Notes under the pieces: model-generated
What the model was told of the DNA's origin: nothing
Seen by the model: the letters and a program-made list of their open reading frames with translations, nothing else
Databases searched by the model: none
NCBI GenBank assembly: GCA_030630935.1
Contig: DAOVMD010000088.1
Span: 1-9,312, forward strand
DNA length: 9,312 nucleotides
Source of the DNA: Candidatus Mcinerneyibacteriota bacterium
GTDB lineage: Bacteria > AUK180 > JAQVHJ01
Direction of reading: 5' to 3'
Translations under genes and position numbers: made by a program
Shown: one piece after another, positions 6,962 through 9,312 of the stretch
Layout of the letters: every line of letters begins with the position of its first letter
Numbering within the stretch: position 1 is the stretch's first letter

Positions 6962-7905
6962 TAATTATCTATTGTAATATAATTATCAAGAATTTCTACT
7001 TTTCCCGTTGTACATAGATCTTTTACCGGACACCCGGCTTTATTTCTACAATCGTTACCTACTTTTCCGGGTGCGCATCCAAATTTTGATAAAAACCATA
7101 AATAAGGTATAAATTCAACCAGGGTCTCATCAAATTCCGTATTTCTTTCTTCATATACAGTTTTCCAGTATTCAGCAAGTAATTCCTCGAAATCAACTTG
7201 AAATGATGTGATCTTCCCTGAAATTGCCCCGGTCATAAATGTAGCCCTTACAATATGAGATCCTATGGGTACAGGGAGATTTTCAAAATTACTCACGGTT
7301 AAATCTGAAATTGTTTTAAGGCGGGTTAACCAGATTATTACCTTTCGTTCTTTAGAATACTCAGGAAAACAATTTGTATATGGAGTTTCAGAAAAAGCCT
7401 TCAATAATTTCAATGCATCATTATCAAAAGCTTCAAATAATTTTTTTATATCAGAATCATATTTCTTCAGAACTTTTGCCATTTTAACCCAGATATAAAG
7501 GTCGTTCTCTCTTACAGAGCTTCGATCTATATTTTTTAACTTGCCAACATTCCATTTTTTAATTTCTGACGGGGTCACAAATAATTTGTACTTCAAAAGA
7601 TCCTGCTCTAAATCCGAAGGCAAAACTTCCAGGACTTTTTCAGGATTAAAAAGATATTTTGTCTTTGGATCGGAATAGGTCATTCTCGCAGAATTCCAAA
7701 GTAGTTCTTCCTTCCTGTGATATGCAATCCCTGAAACAAAAGTTAAGAATAAAAGATGTTCATTACTCCCTGAAACCATCTCCTCAGGTAAAACTCTATA
7801 TGGAAATACTTTAGAATAAATTCCTTCTCGGTGATTATAGGCATCTCTTAATCTCTTAATTACTAAGATACCACGATCATAATCCTTCTGAATATTTAAG
7901 TCCAT
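6961..7905 (-). CDS. Uncharacterised protein with C-terminal four-Cys motif, possibly HhH-GPD (endonuclease III) related
   Basis: About 314 residues, soluble, mostly helical, no signal peptide. Numbered from an in-frame GTG at 7911, the C-terminus carries C279, C288, C294, C300 (spacing x8, x5, x5) ending in CPVKDLC, much like the Fe4S4 loop of endonuclease III/MutY (C-x6-C-x2-C-x5-C) but with different spacing. The preceding PVPIGSHIVRATFMTGAI (213-230) resembles the PVDxHVxRV...TG stretch of HhH-GPD glycosylases, with Gly where the catalytic Asp is expected. I see no clear helix-hairpin-helix LPGVGxKTA. A role in DNA or RNA base chemistry is therefore only a suggestion; it could also be a non-catalytic Fe-S relative. 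I prefer the ATG at 7903-7905, because AGGTGA lies just before it, while the GTG has no Shine-Dalgarno. It is a single-gene unit with its own promoter. Confidence 0.6.
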   Translation of the reverse strand: MDLNIQKDYDRGILVIKRLRDAYNHREGIYSKVFPYRVLPEEMVSGSNEHLLFLTFVSGIAYHRKEELLWNSARMTYSDPKTKYLFNPEKVLEVLPSDLEQDLLKYKLFVTPSEIKKWNVGKLKNIDRSSVRENDLYIWVKMAKVLKKYDSDIKKLFEAFDNDALKLLKAFSETPYTNCFPEYSKERKVIIWLTRLKTISDLTVSNFENLPVPIGSHIVRATFMTGAISGKITSFQVDFEELLAEYWKTVYEERNTEFDETLVEFIPYLWFLSKFGCAPGKVGNDCRNKAGCPVKDLCTTGKVEILDNYITIDN

Positions 7906-7943
7906 ATTCACCTGTTTAAAATCATTTCAATTTAACTTTGAGT

Positions 7944-7972
7944 ATTATATCACATTTTAGCACCTTTTGCAA
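7944..7972 (-). promoter_or_regulatory. Sigma-70 promoter of the four-Cys gene
   Basis: On the minus strand TTGCAA (7967-7972) and a perfect TATAAT (7944-7949) are spaced 17 bp apart. Transcription would start near 7937, giving a leader of about 30 nt before the ATG at 7905. No operator-like palindrome overlaps it. Confidence 0.75.
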
Positions 7973-8000
7973 GTAATCAAAACAACAAAACAACAAATAG

Positions 8001-8072
8001 TGTCGCTTCACTCCACATTTATGATTTTCGATTGATAATTAGTAATTTAATATTGATTTGCATTATATATTA
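8001..8072 (+). repeat. Direct repeat, copy A, flanking the DUF2378-like gene
   Basis: This copy reads TCGCTTC...CTCCAC...TTATGAT, then GATTGATAATTA (8030-8041), then GATTTGCATTATATATTA (8055-8072). The same blocks occur in the same order at 9091-9171, with small indels between them. The CTCCACATTTATG block (8011-8023) is also present inverted at 8394-8406. It contains no coding sequence. Confidence 0.65.
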
Positions 8073-8080
8073 CAATGCAG

Positions 8081-8106
8081 TAGGGGTTAAGGGCATTAAC
8101 CCTGAC
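8081..8106. repeat. Palindrome TAGGGGT...CCCTGAC (family member 1)
   Basis: GGGTTAA (8084-8090) and TTAACCC (8096-8102) form a perfect 7-bp stem around GGGCA. The outer bases TAGGGGT and CCCTGAC match those of a second palindrome at 8477-8503 whose stem sequence is different. No U-tract follows, so a terminator role is unlikely. Confidence 0.55.
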
Positions 8107-8157
8107 CTGAAGAATCTAATCCTCCCAAATTAGAAAAAAAATAAAAACAAAAAAACT

Positions 8158-8254
8158 TGGGACATTCTGTTAATGAAAAAAAAGTAGCATTATTGATAAA
8201 ACTTTCTTCTGTCTCCAAAGAAATATATTTTCCAAATTTATCAAGAGTGTCCCA
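8158..8254. mobile_element. 97-bp MITE-like element with inverted termini
   Basis: TGGGACATTCT (8158-8168) and AGAGTGTCCCA (8244-8254) are terminal inverted repeats matching at 10 of 11 positions. A nested inverted pair, TTGATAAA (8193-8200) and TTTATCAA (8237-8244), lies inside. The interior is AT-rich and non-coding. No convincing target-site duplication is visible, and no related transposase lies in the window, so the assignment as a non-autonomous transposable element is tentative. Confidence 0.4.
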
Positions 8255-8378
8255 TTAATCATTCATTACAAAAGAAAGCAAGAATAAACAACAAAAAAAT
8301 AATAAATTTAACATAGACCTTAAAGAGACTTGTATTTATCATTTAATTATGATATACATATTGTTATTAGCCAGAACA

Positions 8379-8396
8379 ATGGGGTTTCACCCCCAT
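8379..8396. repeat. G/C hairpin ATGGGG...CCCCAT
   Basis: ATGGGG (8379-8384) and CCCCAT (8391-8396) can pair around a 6-nt loop. Pairing GGGGT with ACCCC is an alternative. It abuts the inverted CTCCACATTTATG copy at 8394-8406 and so may be the end of the same repeat element. No U-tract follows. Confidence 0.4.
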
Positions 8397-8421
8397 AAAT
8401 GTGGAGCGAAGATCTAGCGAA
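8394..8421 (-). repeat. Inverted repeat block left of the DUF2378-like gene
   Basis: CATAAATGTGGAG (8394-8406) is the exact reverse complement of 8011-8023. CGAAGATCTAGCGAA (8407-8421) is the exact reverse complement of 9286-9300. The two halves thus link this site to repeats on both sides: one bounds the 8011-8406 spacer, and the other bounds an 894-bp segment containing the plus-strand gene. Confidence 0.6.
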
Positions 8422-8443
8422 ACGAAACTATTGTAAAGTACTC

Positions 8444-8472
8444 TTGACTTTTTTCATAAATTATGTTATATT
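8444..8472 (+). promoter_or_regulatory. Sigma-70 promoter of the DUF2378-like gene
   Basis: TTGACT (8444-8449) and TATATT (8467-8472) are separated by 17 bp. The predicted start, near 8479, falls at the beginning of the GC-rich palindrome at 8477-8503. The leader would be about 48 nt to the ATG at 8527. Confidence 0.7.
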
Positions 8473-8476
8473 TTAA

Positions 8477-8503
8477 TAGGGGTACGGCATGCCGTGCCCT
8501 TAC
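8477..8503 (+). repeat. GC-rich palindrome in the 5' leader (family member 2)
   Basis: ACGGC-AT-GCCGT is a perfect 12-bp palindrome (8484-8495). It is extended by a T-G wobble and GGG/CCC (8480-8482, 8497-8499), giving a stem of at least 9 pairs with minimal loop. It stands out in this AT-rich context. Palindromes built like GGGCACGGCATGCCGTGCCC are common as dispersed repeats in several bacterial groups (general knowledge). Placed at +1, it would give the mRNA a 5' hairpin, ending 10 nt before the Shine-Dalgarno AAGGAAGGTGA (8513-8523). Confidence 0.65.
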
Positions 8504-8526
8504 TAAAATAACAAGGAAGGTGAACA

Positions 8527-9081
8527 ATGAATGTAAAAGGTTCCGCAATTCTTTCATCTATAAACTACATCAAGGACAAATTTGGTGATGCCGGGCTTGA
8601 TAAAATTAAGGAAAATTTAACTGATGATGAAAGGGAGATTCTCTCTGATATAATTCTTCAGCCAATATGGTATCCATTTAAACTATATGTTAGCCTTACA
8701 CATAAAATTGATTCGATCCTTGGAATAGGAGACTTAAGTACAGCAAAGGATCTCGGGAAATATGAAGCTGAACATGATCTGAAAACTATTTATCGAATTT
8801 TCTATGTACTCGGGTCACCTGAATTCATTATTAAGCAATCGGCTAAACTCTTCACTACCTATTTTGAAGATGGTGACTTAAGAATAGCTGAATCGGATAA
8901 AAATAACGCAATTGCAGAGCTTTATGATTTCCCTTCTCTTGACCAGGCAGTACTACATCGGATTTCAGGATTTATGGAGAAAACTCTTGAGTTAAGTGGT
9001 GGGAAAAATCCTACTGCAGTGGTTCGACTTGAATTCAGGGATGCAAAGAAAATAGCCGTCTTTATTTGTCATTGGGAATAG
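8527..9081 (+). CDS. DUF2378/TIGR02265-like protein of unknown function
   Basis: A 184-residue soluble protein. The N-terminal VKGSAI...I.YIKDKFGDAGLDKI.E, the central WYPFKLYVSLTHKID (48-62), DLGKYEAEHDLKTIYRIFYV (75-94) and GSPEFIIKQSAKLFTTYF (96-113) all fit the pattern I associate with DUF2378, a family best known as multiple paralogues in Myxococcota. The C-terminal VRLEF...AVFICHWE (165-184) resembles the closing beta-strands of V4R/HNOB-type sensory folds, with Cys181 and Trp183, so a ligand-binding or signalling role is conceivable but unproven. The ATG is preceded by a strong AAGGAAGGTGA 3 nt away and by its own promoter. No neighbour on the same strand suggests an operon, and no terminator is seen after the stop. 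Repeats surround it on both sides. Confidence 0.6.
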   Translation: MNVKGSAILSSINYIKDKFGDAGLDKIKENLTDDEREILSDIILQPIWYPFKLYVSLTHKIDSILGIGDLSTAKDLGKYEAEHDLKTIYRIFYVLGSPEFIIKQSAKLFTTYFEDGDLRIAESDKNNAIAELYDFPSLDQAVLHRISGFMEKTLELSGGKNPTAVVRLEFRDAKKIAVFICHWE

Positions 9082-9090
9082 AGATAAACA

Positions 9091-9171
9091 TCGCTTCGCT
9101 CTGCTCCACTCCGCATCTATGATTTATGATTGATAATTATTAATTGATAAACCGATTTGCATTATATATTA
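9091..9171 (+). repeat. Direct repeat, copy B, flanking the DUF2378-like gene
   Basis: It begins 9 bp after the stop codon of the plus-strand gene. Shared blocks with copy A are TCGCTTC, CTCCAC, GATTGATAATTA (9128-9139) and GATTTGCATTATATATTA (9154-9171, identical over 18 bp). CATCGCTTCGCTCT (9089-9102) is also found inverted and exact at 84-97, showing that this repeat family is scattered over the window. Confidence 0.65.
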
Positions 9172-9285
9172 GATTGCTTTTGTTTAAAACAATGTTTCTT
9201 AATATAAAAAAATTATTAATATTTTATTGTTTTCATAATCCTTTCATAAGGGAGGATTAATTTCTTTTGATCAGGGCGTGGACGC

Positions 9286-9300
9286 TTCGCTAGATCTTCG
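9286..9300 (+). repeat. Inverted repeat partner right of the DUF2378-like gene
   Basis: TTCGCTAGATCTTCG is the exact reverse complement of 8407-8421. The match does not continue beyond these 15 bases, apart from scattered similarity, and the window ends 12 bp later, so the full right boundary of any element cannot be seen. The stretch 9172-9280 before it is AT-rich, with no gene or promoter that I recognise. Confidence 0.6.
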
Positions 9301-9312
9301 ATGCGACTCGGA

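Noticed and set aside
7265-7498. Plus-strand open frame of 77 codons
   Set aside because: It is antisense to the four-Cys protein, without a promoter or ribosome binding site of its own.
8106-8440. Remnant of a transposase gene in the large upstream gap
   Set aside because: All frames are broken by frequent stops and no DDE or HUH motif can be read; only inverted repeats remain.
8001-9171. CRISPR-like array suggested by recurring short repeats
   Set aside because: The repeats differ in length, orientation and spacing, with only two clear copies each and a gene between them; no cas gene is near.

Overview
The window is low-GC DNA from a probably Gram-negative (two-membrane) bacterium, because it encodes a complete tripartite RND efflux pump with a TolC-type outer-membrane channel. 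I cannot fix the phylum. All three promoters I can read are near-consensus sigma-70 (TTGACA/TTGCAA/TTGACT, 17-bp spacers, TATAAT/TATATT). Several genes have clear Shine-Dalgarno sites, which argues against a typical member of the class Bacteroidia. The repeat-rich intergenic DNA and a DUF2378-like gene would suit a deep-branching environmental lineage (inference).

Region 1 (215-6613, minus strand) is one tight operon: tetR, then tolC-like, then a membrane-fusion adaptor, then the RND permease, then a small PII-like protein of the PG0541 'transporter-associated' type. A perfect-consensus promoter (TTGACA-17-TATAAT) is followed at about +3 by an 18-bp palindrome TGACTGACCAGTCAGTCA, a convincing TetR operator. 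The whole pump is therefore probably repressed by the first gene product and induced by a ligand. Two points stand out. The adaptor has only about 11 residues where other adaptors carry the long alpha-hairpin that reaches TolC. A trimeric PII-like signalling/binding protein closes the operon.

Region 2 (6681-6960) is gene-free and contains a 140-bp palindromic dispersed repeat ending in TTTGTCATTGCGAG; a partial copy lies at 159-185, beyond the other end of the efflux operon. A strong hairpin sits on the stop codon of the next gene.

Region 3 (6961-7972, minus strand) is a single gene with its own promoter. Its protein (about 314 aa) ends in four cysteines resembling the Fe-S loop of HhH-GPD DNA glycosylases, but the residue expected to be the catalytic Asp is Gly. 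Function is unassigned.

Region 4 (7973-9312) is repeat-dense DNA around one plus-strand gene (8527-9081) of a DUF2378/TIGR02265-like family. It holds direct repeats, inverted repeats, a 97-bp MITE-like unit and two related GC-rich palindromes, one of which lies exactly at the predicted transcription start of the gene. No tRNA, rRNA, CRISPR array or recognisable transposase is present.
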